Source: Pedosphaera sp. (lineage in GTDB: Bacteria > Verrucomicrobiota > Verrucomicrobiia > Limisphaerales > JADLHS01). Taken from it: 64,000 bases of DNA. Below the pieces are notes generated by a model. That model was not told where the DNA came from. It worked only from the letters and a program-made list of their open reading frames with translations, and made no database searches. The translations under genes and the position numbers were made by a program. Where the stretch lies: positions 1 to 64,000 of the forward strand of contig SIBJ01000010.1 of the NCBI GenBank assembly GCA_009695195.1. Reading direction: 5' to 3'. Numbering within the stretch: the stretch's first letter is position 1; the number at the start of each line of letters is the position of its first letter. Of the stretch, positions 36,901-44,104 are shown piece by piece.

Positions 36901-37246
36901 CGGCGACGAACCCGCCGTCCAACCCGAGCGGATTCACCACCACGCTGCCGCCACTGCGCAAATACCAGGCGTACATGTTTCCGTTGCGGAGGTTGATGGA
37001 GTAGCCGTTGCCCGAGCTGTCCTGATATTTGCTCACGATGCCATCCACCAGGCTCGTGTTGCGCAGCGTTTTGACCCAGGCCGTGATGGTGAGCGGATAG
37101 GCGTTGAGCGCGGCGTTGTGCGGAACGGAGACGTAACTGTTCGTGCCATTGAAGCGGAGGCAATTGCCGGGAGTAATCTGGGAAAAACCCGAAACCACTG
37201 CGAGGAACAGCAACGCAGCCGACCGCAACAGATGGTTTGCTATCAT
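30974..37246 (-). CDS. giant exported LamG-domain protein, 2090 aa
   Basis: The ATG at 37246 starts a signal peptide (LLRSAALLFLAVVSGFSQ); the frame extends to 37429 but that part overlaps pyrE. Two LamG/concanavalin-like domains follow, about residues 25-240 (LRFNGTNSYVSVPHNAALNA ... GYWRFDEGSGNAANN) and about 250-455 (VKLDGVNDFVTVPHNADLNA ... AYWRFDDATGNTAAD). The long centre has no recognised domain. Near 1400-1800 it becomes helical (ALNEINGPLNSVSAAIQSEL, LAKIEGELRQLRSEFTQVRM). The end is a glycine-rich beta region finishing in DDGVDYSIDY. It heads a three-gene operon with the 1214- and 1245-residue proteins. It is probably a surface adhesin or carbohydrate-binding protein; the function is unknown. 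Confidence 0.82.
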   Translation of the reverse strand: MIANHLLRSAALLFLAVVSGFSQITPGNCLRFNGTNSYVSVPHNAALNAYPLTITAWVKTLRNTSLVDGIVSKYQDSSGNGYSINLRNGNMYAWYLRSGGSVVVNPLGLDGGFVADGHWHHIAFVVSTTTGLLYVDGNLRNSVAWTGTPGPPTGTEPLQIGRYFNYGNAFQGEIDEVTLWNRGLSASELNYLKHRRLGGTEDGLLGYWRFDEGSGNAANNTATNAFHGTLLNAPAWVESHAAIALAPIAASAVKLDGVNDFVTVPHNADLNAYPITVSTWFRTTNGGGVVQGLVTKSVDTGNAWSLIVQSGRLRGFYYRSFANYAIDSNPATLVADGAWHHAALTVDASGGKLFLDGVLVGSSAWTGSAGAMTLTDPLQIGRYFNYTTPLAGAIDEVTVWNRALTASEILSMKNLPLVGNESGLVAYWRFDDATGNTAADATGLGHTGTLTNGAAWTGSTAYLGDGSVHLVAATGIPSVGRFYAINGSNLVNSFVVTANATFWRFYDFGPAPPNALVGYKLDAGLQIAPSGTPLAVKPNTYSNAFTIAYYNASTPILSGAGVGMATINPSINVEPDTGLQLDSVNNFHRLTATLSHNENGGGFTTDGTEATDPARLLHFNGHVFFGNIETVLTNVLNAPSAGTITAPTHLASQLHLGVGGAYLAIAPGFKFGGGAAFNVNLGANGFATNLNGSFSLANPTQFFETNGIRYRLPGATLSAAGMVATNLEAWFPAGFGLSVTTNSRALRPFASKANVALGPDLLPTSSPVIFTAASYNTNRLWFAEETKPFWIGGSQIEWRIPQGEFFISEAQALQFVRQQEDADLVTEFPFLVDQLAWYRISNDNYYRNIAAVAGTPVYVRPDTNGSALLTIQASLQPGDYNYRTHFPYVAGQSIPAGQGALVITNDLMDTAASYLLLNSSVNLPYARDCSSDASCSGGVVGLQSMYFTPPPGPFGSRELRFTPEGGLLAYGTIDTQNLTWGFAGGTNYAQRTSNVTNGACYFAGTFLKAGDLAGEQDARRPARLLLTGYGSANTNDFTSVERPGAANYADGFANYAGLNFRAPTQGNSFIAGTNTGWYPLTGRSKYYTRFGGVSGIHESATFPANQRLYGYDFTFQTYRLSYLDSDNYESRTDGVIALPVPSGFPVEFERMKFLCRGNLDSARLPANIASKHLAYWNTDLSLLSLQFRPKTGAACSLTERYLVLGVETKLPFIPQAFHAALAIKANGNLATAATQVEGVDSRFAVPANLQLQGPGGSFYPITTAGDGYFNNWETGGKPAQGFYNLAGRVRVPFFQDIKTHFHVTPASPTNAQVDMMGGWTAEEGKGENRGWNNGTQNYFNTPKFDANADGWPTAVPIAEYRSSPTVTYRMRAQQNWIDVAGFDYPLTWNAVLREFSGFEDAKVILPVIDVDSRLKQITPGKVDLDFAQDINLQLPRIKVLDFANDALNEINGPLNSVSAAIQSELGGAFNTSGLTSGFRSLQNVMRENAEGLFRPALASALTDAGNNVEDKLYNALAAELAVSRANLLAKTPGIIAANSNGLKTAIMSLNGTAGQANSILGQLNQTLLNADDTLGLFIRTLEKDGGGKRHVVRAMIQKLAHDQGLPGVSVDLDDSVVNGLLGDLEPTLAKIEGELRQLRSEFTQVRMQVGTVPLDSDIDEALNIANHNNATLANYAQAAGVAVSNLFSATVGTAGDYFTADPARAKHEIRERLTMAFLSSSLTANYQTAFRQFLYDKNFLLNQLMDVLFDQVNRSIRNGLSSYLAGAQDGFDSMKGGGAMGGSLLSAKIRGAPTFEGDSLRKIHLDSEIKMNLPDEMKFFAYMDIKELNSQSTALSCIPPGAPAAEVTLGAKDIPLDWLGVSGGGPLKLNIEARWTLQSGAVLGIGGSFEVLGKIGFKGGSINNFGASLAIGQFENYLAAKAGATVTIIAIPVDFNVGIFAGHACSLDPLKFIDPEVEEVLITKANEFTGIYLQFGARVSLSDILFGSSSCLLDVTGGVDYALFYQGGPRFGSIGGRQKLSLSADLICIISAEASWAMGYRLDTEGKLSMAGQARLCGKIGACPFCLKACATLSVSGTVTDDGVDYSIDY

Positions 37247-37369
37247 TGCGTGCTTGCAACGGGCGGGGGTGCGAGCAGAGCTAACAAAGTCCAAAAGCCG
37301 GAAAAATGCAATGAAATTCTGGCGCCAGGATTGCGTTTTCAAACCAGACACGCCAAACTCCGCGCTCGC

Positions 37370-37936
37370 ATGACGCAAGACGAAGTGCTGCAAGTCTTCC
37401 GTGACACGGGCGCGCTGCTCGAAGGGCATTTCATTCTTCGCAGCGGATTACACAGCCGGCAATTTTTTCAGTGTGCGCTCGCGCTTCAGCAAATGCCCAT
37501 CGTTGAAAAGCTCGGCGCGGCGCTGGCGGCCAAAGTGAAATCACTCGGCGCGGTCACGATTGTTTCCCCCGCGATGGGCGGACTGGTCATCGGCCAGGAG
37601 GTCGCGCGGCAACTGGGCTTGCGATTCATTTTTGTGGAGAAGGAAGAAGGCAAACTGGTTTTGCGGCGCGGGTTCAAGCTGACGCCGGGCGAAAAGATTC
37701 TCGTCATCGAGGACGTGGTGACGAAAGGCGGACGCGTTCAGGAGACGATTGACATCGTGCGCGCCAGCGGCGGCGTTGTGGCCGGTGTGGCGATGGTGGT
37801 GGACCGCTCGAACGGTACAACCAGTCTTGGCGTGCCGATGTTTAGTCTCATCGCGTTGCAGGTGGAAACCTTCGACCCGGACAAACTTCCACCCGACCTC
37901 GCAAAGATTCCGGCGGTGAAACCGGGGAGCAAGTAG
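37370..37936 (+). CDS. pyrE: orotate phosphoribosyltransferase
   Basis: The ATG at 37370 gives 188 residues, the expected size. The enzyme joins orotate to PRPP in pyrimidine synthesis. The N-terminal [19 protein letters not shown], the central [18 protein letters not shown] and the PRPP loop [19 protein letters not shown] identify it. The basic-acidic loop [15 protein letters not shown] contributes to the dimer active site. The gene is divergent from the LamG operon across 123 bases and is followed by a palindromic repeat. Confidence 0.96.
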   Translation: MTQDEVLQVFRDTGALLEGHFILRSGLHSRQFFQCALALQQMPIVEKLGAALAAKVKSLGAVTIVSPAMGGLVIGQEVARQLGLRFIFVEKEEGKLVLRRGFKLTPGEKILVIEDVVTKGGRVQETIDIVRASGGVVAGVAMVVDRSNGTTSLGVPMFSLIALQVETFDPDKLPPDLAKIPAVKPGSK

Positions 37937-37940
37937 CGAA

Positions 37941-38011
37941 GCGCCGAGCACTGTCTCGGCGAGTTTCAAAACAATCCGCCGCCCCCGACGAGCCGAGACG
38001 GTGCTCGGCGC
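37941..38011. repeat. REP-like inverted repeat downstream of pyrE
   Basis: GCGCCGAGCACTGTCTCGGC (37941-37960) and GCCGAGACGGTGCTCGGCGC (37992-38011) pair with one mismatch around a 31-base loop. The block could also serve as a terminator for pyrE. Further on, AACTGTG (38053-38059) and CACAGTT (38078-38084) form a short dyad in the region before dnaK. Confidence 0.85.
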
Positions 38012-38223
38012 TCCAATCCGTTGTGCCACGCCTGCCGTGCCAAGCGGGTTTTAACTGTGCCATCGCGTCGCCGTTGACACAGTTGATTGCCGGGCGGGTC
38101 GTTCACATTTCTTCTACTTTCCTCGGCAAATCAAGCGATTTCAGCCCAAACCGTCCTCATGGCACGGGCATGGCTAAAGGACCTATCGTCGCGCGTGTCG
38201 CGGCGCATCCAACATTTTATTTT

Positions 38224-40164
38224 ATGGCAAAAGTTTTGGGCATTGATTTGGGAACGACGAACTCGTGCATGGCGGTTATGGAAGGCGGCGAGCCGCTCGT
38301 TCTGGAAAATTCCGAAGGCAAACGCACCACGCCGAGCGTCGTCGCGTTCACCAAGAGTGGCGAGCGCATCGTCGGCGATGCGGCAAAGCGCCAGGCCGTG
38401 ACCAACTCGCGCAACACGGTTTATTCCATCAAGCGTTTCATGGGGCGCAAGTTTGACGAGGTGCAGGAAGAGGTCAAACGCATGCCTTACAAGGTGGTGA
38501 AGGCTTCCAATGGCGACTGCGCCGTGGAAGTCGAAGTGGACGGCAAGCCCAAGCAATTTTCTCCGCCCGAAATTTCCGCGATGATTCTTGGCAAACTCAA
38601 GAGCGACGCCGAAACGCGCCTCGGCGAGAAAGTGACCCAGGCCGTCATCACCGTTCCTGCTTACTTCAATGACTCGCAACGCCAGGCCACGAAGGACGCC
38701 GGCAAGATCGCAGGGCTGGAAGTTCTCCGCATCATCAACGAGCCGACTGCCGCCTCGCTCGCTTACGGTCTCGACAAGAAGAAGGACGAGAAGATCGCGG
38801 TCTACGATTTAGGCGGTGGCACGTTCGATATTTCTGTTTTGGAAATCGGCGATGGCGTGTTCGAGGTGAAGGCCACGAACGGCGACACGCATCTCGGCGG
38901 TGACGATTGGGACAACAAGCTGATGGATTGGATTCTCGACGAGTTCAAAAAGGAATCCGGCATGGATTTGCGCAAGCAGCCCGACGCCCTACAACGCATC
39001 AAGGAAGAAGCTGAGAAGGCCAAGATCGCCCTCTCCAGCGCCACGACCTACGACATCAATCTCCCGTTCATCACGGCGGACGCCAGCGGGCCGAAGCACA
39101 TCCAGAAAAATCTCACCCGCGCCAAGATGGAGCAGCTCACCGACGCGTTGTTCGAGCGCACCATCAAGCCCGTTGAGGCCTGCTTGAAGGACGCAGGCAT
39201 TGACGCCGCGAAAATTGACGAACTCGTGCTCGTCGGCGGCATGACCCGCATGCCCCGCGTGGTCGAGACCGCGCACAAGCTGGTCAACAAACCGCCGCAT
39301 CAGGGCGTGAACCCGGACGAAGTCGTCGCCATCGGCGCGGGCATTCAAGGCGGCGTGCTCAAGGGCGAAGTAAAGGATGTGCTCCTGCTCGACGTGACCC
39401 CGCTCTCGCTCGGCATCGAGACGCTCGGCGGCGTGTTCACCAAATTGATCGAGCGCAACACCACGATTCCGTCGCGCAAATCGGAAATTTTCTCCACCGC
39501 CAGCGACAATCAGCCCGGCGTGGAAATTCACGTCCTCCAGGGCGAACGCCAGTTCTCCAAGGACAACAAGACCATCGGCAAGTTTCATCTCACGGACATT
39601 CCGCCCGCGCCGCGCGGCGTGCCGCAGGTCGAGGTGACGTTCGACATTGACGCCAACGGCATTTTGCACGTCGGCGCGAAGGACCTCGGCACGGGCAAGG
39701 AACAGAAGATCACCATCACGGCCAGCAGCGGTCTCTCGAAGGACGAAGTCGAGAAGATGCGCAAGGACGCCGAGTTGCACGCGGACGAGGACAAGACGAA
39801 GCGCGAGGAAATCGAAACGCGCAACGAAGCCGACAACGCGGTGTATCGCTCCGAAAAAATGCTCAAGGACAACGCCGACAAAATTTCCGGCGACGACAAG
39901 GGCAAGATTGAAAGCGCGGTCACGGCGGTGAAGGAAGCGCTCAAGGGCAGCGATGCCGCCGCGATCAAATCCGCGAGCGAGAAGCTCAACGAAGCGTGGC
40001 AGGCCGTGAGCGCCGAACTTTACAAGGCGGCGGCGGCGAAAGCGCAGGCGGATAAGACGCAAACCGGCAGCAGCGCTGGTGGCGAGGCCAAGCCCGAAGA
40101 GAAGTCGGACAAGAAGGACGAAGGTCCGATCATTGACGCCGAGGTTGTGGACGAGAAGAAGTAA
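38224..40164 (+). CDS. dnaK: molecular chaperone DnaK (Hsp70)
   Basis: The ATG at 38224 gives 646 residues, a full-length DnaK. The N-terminal ATPase starts with [20 protein letters not shown] and shows the phosphate motifs [18 protein letters not shown] and [12 protein letters not shown]. The linker and substrate-binding domain start near [19 protein letters not shown]. The C-terminus ends in the GrpE/J-associated tail [13 protein letters not shown]. It folds and rescues proteins with DnaJ and GrpE, neither of which is in the window. No CIRCE element is visible upstream, so HrcA control is not indicated. Confidence 0.98.
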   Translation: MAKVLGIDLGTTNSCMAVMEGGEPLVLENSEGKRTTPSVVAFTKSGERIVGDAAKRQAVTNSRNTVYSIKRFMGRKFDEVQEEVKRMPYKVVKASNGDCAVEVEVDGKPKQFSPPEISAMILGKLKSDAETRLGEKVTQAVITVPAYFNDSQRQATKDAGKIAGLEVLRIINEPTAASLAYGLDKKKDEKIAVYDLGGGTFDISVLEIGDGVFEVKATNGDTHLGGDDWDNKLMDWILDEFKKESGMDLRKQPDALQRIKEEAEKAKIALSSATTYDINLPFITADASGPKHIQKNLTRAKMEQLTDALFERTIKPVEACLKDAGIDAAKIDELVLVGGMTRMPRVVETAHKLVNKPPHQGVNPDEVVAIGAGIQGGVLKGEVKDVLLLDVTPLSLGIETLGGVFTKLIERNTTIPSRKSEIFSTASDNQPGVEIHVLQGERQFSKDNKTIGKFHLTDIPPAPRGVPQVEVTFDIDANGILHVGAKDLGTGKEQKITITASSGLSKDEVEKMRKDAELHADEDKTKREEIETRNEADNAVYRSEKMLKDNADKISGDDKGKIESAVTAVKEALKGSDAAAIKSASEKLNEAWQAVSAELYKAAAAKAQADKTQTGSSAGGEAKPEEKSDKKDEGPIIDAEVVDEKK

Positions 40165-40168
40165 AGCT

Positions 40169-40741
40169 ATGAGTTCATTCTTTGATACCTTGCAAAAAGT
40201 CTCTTCCAATTCGGAGGATAAGTTTGAACGGCATTGGTTCGATTGTCGCAATGTCGCCCAATCTGTTCGAGAAGATTTGGCGAAGTTACTGGGTTTGACA
40301 CCTGGAGAAGTGAAGTTTGTCCGAGAGGGCGATCTAACTTCTCCAGGGGAACGCCCGACGGATTCCATTCCAGAGCAGGTAAATGATGCTCTGGATGCCG
40401 GGGAGTTTACTCCTGAGGGTTGGTTTCGCTTGGGCGTTGCTTTCGGCGTTCCTTATAATCTCGAAAGTGATCCGGCATGGGTATTCATCATCCCATTGCA
40501 GATCGCCCGTCGTGAAAACACGTTCGTCCTAAAATTAGAAGGTGCAGGCCGCGATTTTTCTGTTGGAGTTCCACCGAAAATTGACGTGCGCCCGTTCACC
40601 GAGTGGTTTTTGTGCGATTTGATAGAAAGGCGAAAGACTAGCTTTGAAAAATTTATTGCGGGGAGCAGTGTTCGAGAAGCCGGATTTGCCGCAATCATGC
40701 GATTAAGAGAGCGGATAGCGAGGGAAGAAGCAGTGGCGTAG
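40169..40741 (+). CDS. hypothetical protein, 190 aa
   Basis: The ATG at 40169 lies 4 bases after the dnaK stop and gives a soluble protein of 190 residues with no signal peptide or membrane segment. No family is recognised. It contains TPGEVKFVREGD, GWFRLGVAFGVPYNLE and RENTFVLKLEGAGRDFSVG. Its sequence is visibly richer in A and T than dnaK and groEL, which may point to recent acquisition. Its position directly behind dnaK suggests cotranscription with the chaperone gene. Confidence 0.6.
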   Translation: MSSFFDTLQKVSSNSEDKFERHWFDCRNVAQSVREDLAKLLGLTPGEVKFVREGDLTSPGERPTDSIPEQVNDALDAGEFTPEGWFRLGVAFGVPYNLESDPAWVFIIPLQIARRENTFVLKLEGAGRDFSVGVPPKIDVRPFTEWFLCDLIERRKTSFEKFIAGSSVREAGFAAIMRLRERIAREEAVA

Positions 40742-40746
40742 CTCGC

Positions 40747-40789
40747 AACTTTTCCTACGCTTGAGCGGCGGAAGTTTTGAAACCAGAAT
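40747..40789 (+). repeat. three-copy intergenic hairpin, copy A
   Basis: The pattern is TTTTCC-xxCGCTTGxGCGGCGGxA-TTTGA, with a stem around TTGA. It follows the stop of the 190-residue gene. It is similar to copies at 41062 and 41990. This copy is the most diverged. Confidence 0.6.
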
Positions 40790-40820
40790 GAACATGGCGC
40801 AGACAAATTTGAGCGGCGAG

Positions 40821-41041
40821 CAATCCCAAAGGGATTGTGTCCTCCAGCCCAGGGTTGCGAGGAACGAGCTACCCTGGGTCAGCCGAAGAAAATCCCGCCA
40901 ACCCCAACGGGGTTGCGGCGAGGTTGACCGCGACGATGCCACAACCCCGTTGGGGTTGAGAAAATCCCGTTCCCCGTTCACCCAAGGTAGCTCGTTCCTC
41001 GCAACCTTGGGCTTTGGGCCGGAATCCCTTTGGGATTCATC
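40821..41041. repeat. large composite palindromic repeat between the dnaK-linked gene and the PIN gene
   Basis: This 220-base block is nearly symmetrical. AATCCCAAAGGGATT and ATCCCTTTGGGATT mark the two ends. GGTTGCGAGGAACGAGCTAC on the left is matched in inverse by GTAGCTCGTTCCTCGCAACC on the right. AACCCCAACGGGGTT and AACCCCGTTGGGGTT lie inside. It fills most of the 370-base gap between genes; I see no gene in it. Nested palindromes of this type are spread through genomes as non-autonomous repeats. Confidence 0.85.
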
Positions 41042-41061
41042 CATGAGAGGCGGCGATTAGA

Positions 41062-41097
41062 ATTTTCCCGTCCGCTTGGGCGGCGGGATTTGAAACC
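41062..41097 (+). repeat. three-copy intergenic hairpin, copy B
   Basis: TCCCGTCCGC-TTGG-GCGGCGGGA forms a stem with one bulged T, followed by TTTGAAACCAGA. It lies 12 bases before the PIN-domain gene. Copy C at 41990 is nearly identical. Confidence 0.75.
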
Positions 41098-41108
41098 AGA
41101 TTAAGAGA

Positions 41109-41636
41109 ATGAAACAGCGGACAACCAAACGAAGCAGCCAGGCGCGCACCATTGCCGCCGGGCCGCGTCCGCGCGTTTATCTCGATAGCACGATTCCGAG
41201 TTATTATTTCGACGAACGCCCGGAAATCTTGAATTACATCCAGGACACGCGCCGTTGGTGGGATGAGGAATCGCAGGCGTACGACTTGTGGGTTTCGCAG
41301 ACGACTTTGCGCGAGCTGTCGAAAGGCAAGCACCCGCACAAGGAAAAGATTTTGAATCTGGTCGGGAAATTGAGCGTGCTGCCGGAAGACCCGAAGATTT
41401 TGGAAATCACGGAGACGTACATCCAGCACAAGTTGATGCCCGCACAGTTGGAAGGCGACGCAACCCATCTGGCATACGCCGCATTTTTTGATTTCAAGTA
41501 TCTGCTGACGTGGAATTGCAATCATCTGGCCAACGCCAACAAACGCCGGCACATTGAAGTGATTAACAACTGGCTCGGATTGGCGACACCGTTGATCGTC
41601 ACGCCGCAAATGCTGGTGAAAGAGGAATGGCCATGA
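41109..41636 (+). CDS. PIN-domain protein (VapC-like putative ribonuclease)
   Basis: The 175-residue protein has a basic N-terminal tail and a PIN core from PRVYLDSTIPSYYF (first acidic residue D26). A later conserved stretch is EGDATHLAYAAFFDFKYLLT-WNCNHLANA, shown split, and it carries the second acidic cluster. PIN proteins cleave RNA and are usually the toxins of type II toxin-antitoxin pairs. The next gene overlaps its end, which fits such a pair, though in the common vapBC order the antitoxin comes first. Confidence 0.8.
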   Translation: MKQRTTKRSSQARTIAAGPRPRVYLDSTIPSYYFDERPEILNYIQDTRRWWDEESQAYDLWVSQTTLRELSKGKHPHKEKILNLVGKLSVLPEDPKILEITETYIQHKLMPAQLEGDATHLAYAAFFDFKYLLTWNCNHLANANKRRHIEVINNWLGLATPLIVTPQMLVKEEWP

Positions 41637-41986
41637 AAAAATATCCGGTAGGTCTTGATTACAAATACGCGGCGCAGGCGCGGATGCATGAAGATTGCGG
41701 CGGCGACCTAAAACGCTTTTTCCGGCAAACTGGCGGAGCGACGCGGGAAATCCGACGACGCTACGGCATCAAGTTTCACGTCGCCGCTCCAGCGGGTTGG
41801 ACCGCGCCGAAGGTGAAACGAATCATGCCTGGCGAGAATGATCCGATCATTGCGGAAGTTCGCCGCGTGCGGCACAAGATTTCCGCCGAGCACGGTCACG
41901 ATACGGCACGGCTGGCGAAGCATTATCAAGAAATGGAAAAAGAATTGCGCAAGACCGGCAAATACAAGTTTGCCGCCGTAAAATAA
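41633..41986 (+). CDS. small protein overlapping the PIN gene, possible antitoxin partner
   Basis: The ATG at 41633 overlaps the PIN stop (ATGA) and has AAAGAGGA at a good distance; an ATG at 41627 would add two residues. The 117-residue protein is basic, with [20 protein letters not shown] at the start and [40 protein letters not shown] at the end. I recognise no DNA-binding antitoxin motif. The antitoxin role is suggested only by the overlap. Confidence 0.6.
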   Translation: MKKYPVGLDYKYAAQARMHEDCGGDLKRFFRQTGGATREIRRRYGIKFHVAAPAGWTAPKVKRIMPGENDPIIAEVRRVRHKISAEHGHDTARLAKHYQEMEKELRKTGKYKFAAVK

Positions 41987-41989
41987 AAT

Positions 41990-42020
41990 TTTCCCACCGC
42001 TTGGGCGGCGGGATTTGATT
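41990..42020 (+). repeat. three-copy intergenic hairpin, copy C
   Basis: TCCCACCGC-TTGG-GCGGCGGGA follows the stop of the PIN partner and precedes groES by about 35 bases. It has the same flanks (TTTTCCC before and TTTGA after) as copy B. Confidence 0.75.
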
Positions 42021-42053
42021 ACATCAAACAACAAAAAACCAAACAGAAAAACT

Positions 42054-42347
42054 ATGGCACTGAACATCAAACCCCTCGGAGACCGTCTCCTCGTTGAGCC
42101 GATTGAAGAGAAGGAAACCAAAAAAGGCGGCATCATCATTCCCGATTCCGCCAAGGAAAAGCCCCAGGAAGGCATCATCGTCGCGCTCGGCACCGGCAAG
42201 ACCAATGATGACGGCAAAAAAATCGCCTTTGAGGTCAAGAAGGGCGACCGCGTCCTTGTCTCCAAATACGGCGGCACGGAAATCAAACTCGACGGCAAGG
42301 AGTACAAGATTTTCAGCTCCGACGACCTGCTGGCAATCATTGCTTAA
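42054..42347 (+). CDS. groES: co-chaperonin GroES
   Basis: The ATG at 42054 gives 97 residues, the normal size. [18 protein letters not shown], the mobile loop [20 protein letters not shown], shown here as the loop that docks on GroEL, and [20 protein letters not shown] identify it. It forms the heptameric lid of the GroEL chamber. groEL starts 38 bases later, so the two form an operon. No CIRCE repeat is visible in the leader, which instead contains the three-copy hairpin. Confidence 0.97.
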   Translation: MALNIKPLGDRLLVEPIEEKETKKGGIIIPDSAKEKPQEGIIVALGTGKTNDDGKKIAFEVKKGDRVLVSKYGGTEIKLDGKEYKIFSSDDLLAIIA

Positions 42348-42385
42348 CTCTCAACACTCAACACTCAACTAAAGACTAAAAAATT

Positions 42386-44026
42386 ATGGCAGCTAAACAA
42401 CTATTGTTCGACGAAGCCGCACGGCAGGCAATCCTGCGCGGCGTGAGCAAACTCACGCGCGCCGTCGTCGCCACCCTCGGCCCGAAAGGCCGCAACGTCG
42501 TTCTCGACAAAAAATACGGCTCACCCACCGTCACCAAGGACGGCGTGACGGTCGCGAAGGAAATTGAACTCGAAGACCCGTACGAAAACATGGGCGCGCA
42601 AATGGTCCGCGAAGTCGCCAGCAAAACCAGCGACAACGCGGGCGACGGCACGACCACCGCGACGGTTCTGGCGGAGTCCATCTATCGCGAAGGCCTGAAG
42701 TTCGTCACCTCCGGTGCGAACCCCATCGGCATTCAACGCGGCATCAACAAGGCCGTCGAAGCCGCGGTCGCGCACCTCGACAAGATCTCCAAGAAGGTCA
42801 AGGACAAGGAAGAGATCAAGCAGGTCGCGACCGTGTCCGCCAACTGGGACGAAACCATCGGCGAGATCATCGCTGACGCGATGGACAAGGTCGGCAAGGA
42901 CGGCACCATCACCGTCGAAGAGGCCAAGTCCATTGACACCACGCTCGACGTTGTCGAAGGCATGCAGTTCGACAAGGGCTATCTCTCGCCCTACTTCGTC
43001 ACGAACGCCGAGACGATGGAATGCAAACTCGAGGACGCCTACATCCTCAATTACGAAAAGAAGATCAGCTCGCTGAAGGACCTGCTCCCGATCCTCGAAA
43101 AGGTCGCGAAGCTCGGCAAGCCGCTGCTCATCATCGCCGAAGACGTCGAAGGTGAAGCCCTCGCGACGCTCGTCGTGAACAAGCTCCGCGGCACGATCAA
43201 CGTTTGCGCCGTGAAAGCCCCCGGCTTCGGTGATCGCCGCAAGTCCATGTGCGAAGACATTGCCATCCTCACGGGCGGCAAGTTCATCAGCGAAGACCTC
43301 GGCGTGAAGCTCGAAAGCATCGGCCTCGAAGACCTCGGCCGCGGCAAGAGCATCGTGATTGACAAGGAAAACTGCACCATCGTCGAAGGCAACGGCAAGT
43401 CCTCCGAGATTCAGGGCCGCGTGAATCAAATCCGCCGCCAGATCGAAGAGACGACCAGCGACTACGACAAGGAAAAATTGCAGGAACGTCTGGCGAAGCT
43501 CGCCGGTGGCGTGGCCGTCATCAACGTCGGCGCTGCGACCGAATCCGAGATGAAGGAAAAGAAAGCCCGTGTCGAAGACGCGTTGCACGCGACCCGTGCC
43601 GCCGTCGAAGAAGGCATCGTGGCTGGCGGTGGTGTGGCGCTCATCCGCTGCATCGAAGCCATCGAAGCCGTCAAAGGCTCGAACGACGATGAAGCCATCG
43701 GCGTCAGCATCGTGAAACGCGCGGTTGAATCCCCGCTCCGCGCACTCGCCGCAAACGGCGGCGTGGAAGGCAGCGTTATCGTGGAAGCCGTCAAGAAGTC
43801 CAAGGGCAACCAAGGTTACAACGTCGCCACGGGCGAGTTCGAAGACCTCGTGAAAGCCGGCGTGGTTGATCCCAAGAAGGTCACCCGCTCCGCGCTGCAA
43901 AACGCCGCGAGCATCGCCGGTCTGTTGCTCACGACCGAATGCCTCGTGACCGAAATCCCGGAGAAGGACAAGAAAGCTCCGGCGGGCCACGGCCCTGAAG
44001 GCATGGGCGGCGGCATGGATTACTAA
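42386..44026 (+). CDS. groEL: chaperonin GroEL
   Basis: The 546-residue protein is full length and starts [20 protein letters not shown]. The ATP site contains [20 protein letters not shown] and the conserved aspartate in [13 protein letters not shown]. The equatorial domain returns with [15 protein letters not shown], and the C-terminal tail is the usual GGM motif. It forms the double-ring folding chamber with GroES. A strong terminator follows. Confidence 0.98.
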   Translation: MAAKQLLFDEAARQAILRGVSKLTRAVVATLGPKGRNVVLDKKYGSPTVTKDGVTVAKEIELEDPYENMGAQMVREVASKTSDNAGDGTTTATVLAESIYREGLKFVTSGANPIGIQRGINKAVEAAVAHLDKISKKVKDKEEIKQVATVSANWDETIGEIIADAMDKVGKDGTITVEEAKSIDTTLDVVEGMQFDKGYLSPYFVTNAETMECKLEDAYILNYEKKISSLKDLLPILEKVAKLGKPLLIIAEDVEGEALATLVVNKLRGTINVCAVKAPGFGDRRKSMCEDIAILTGGKFISEDLGVKLESIGLEDLGRGKSIVIDKENCTIVEGNGKSSEIQGRVNQIRRQIEETTSDYDKEKLQERLAKLAGGVAVINVGAATESEMKEKKARVEDALHATRAAVEEGIVAGGGVALIRCIEAIEAVKGSNDDEAIGVSIVKRAVESPLRALAANGGVEGSVIVEAVKKSKGNQGYNVATGEFEDLVKAGVVDPKKVTRSALQNAASIAGLLLTTECLVTEIPEKDKKAPAGHGPEGMGGGMDY

Positions 44027-44056
44027 GACGCCAAGTTCGGAGGAACCGAAAACAGA

Positions 44057-44088
44057 AGCGCGGCTGGGAAACCAGCCGCGCTTTTTTT
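44057..44088 (+). terminator. rho-independent terminator after groEL
   Basis: An 11-bp perfect stem AGCGCGGCTGG with a GAAA tetraloop is followed by seven T residues. Confidence 0.95.
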
Positions 44089-44104
44089 AGGGAGCAATCT
44101 CAAC

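Noticed and set aside
35909-37369. Long upstream extension of pyrE
   Set aside because: It is antisense to the LamG gene, and PyrE has its normal length from the ATG at 37370.
37937-42053. CIRCE heat-shock operator before dnaK or groES
   Set aside because: No TTAGCACTC-N9-GAGTGCTAA-like repeat is visible; only a 7-bp dyad at 38053-38084 was found.
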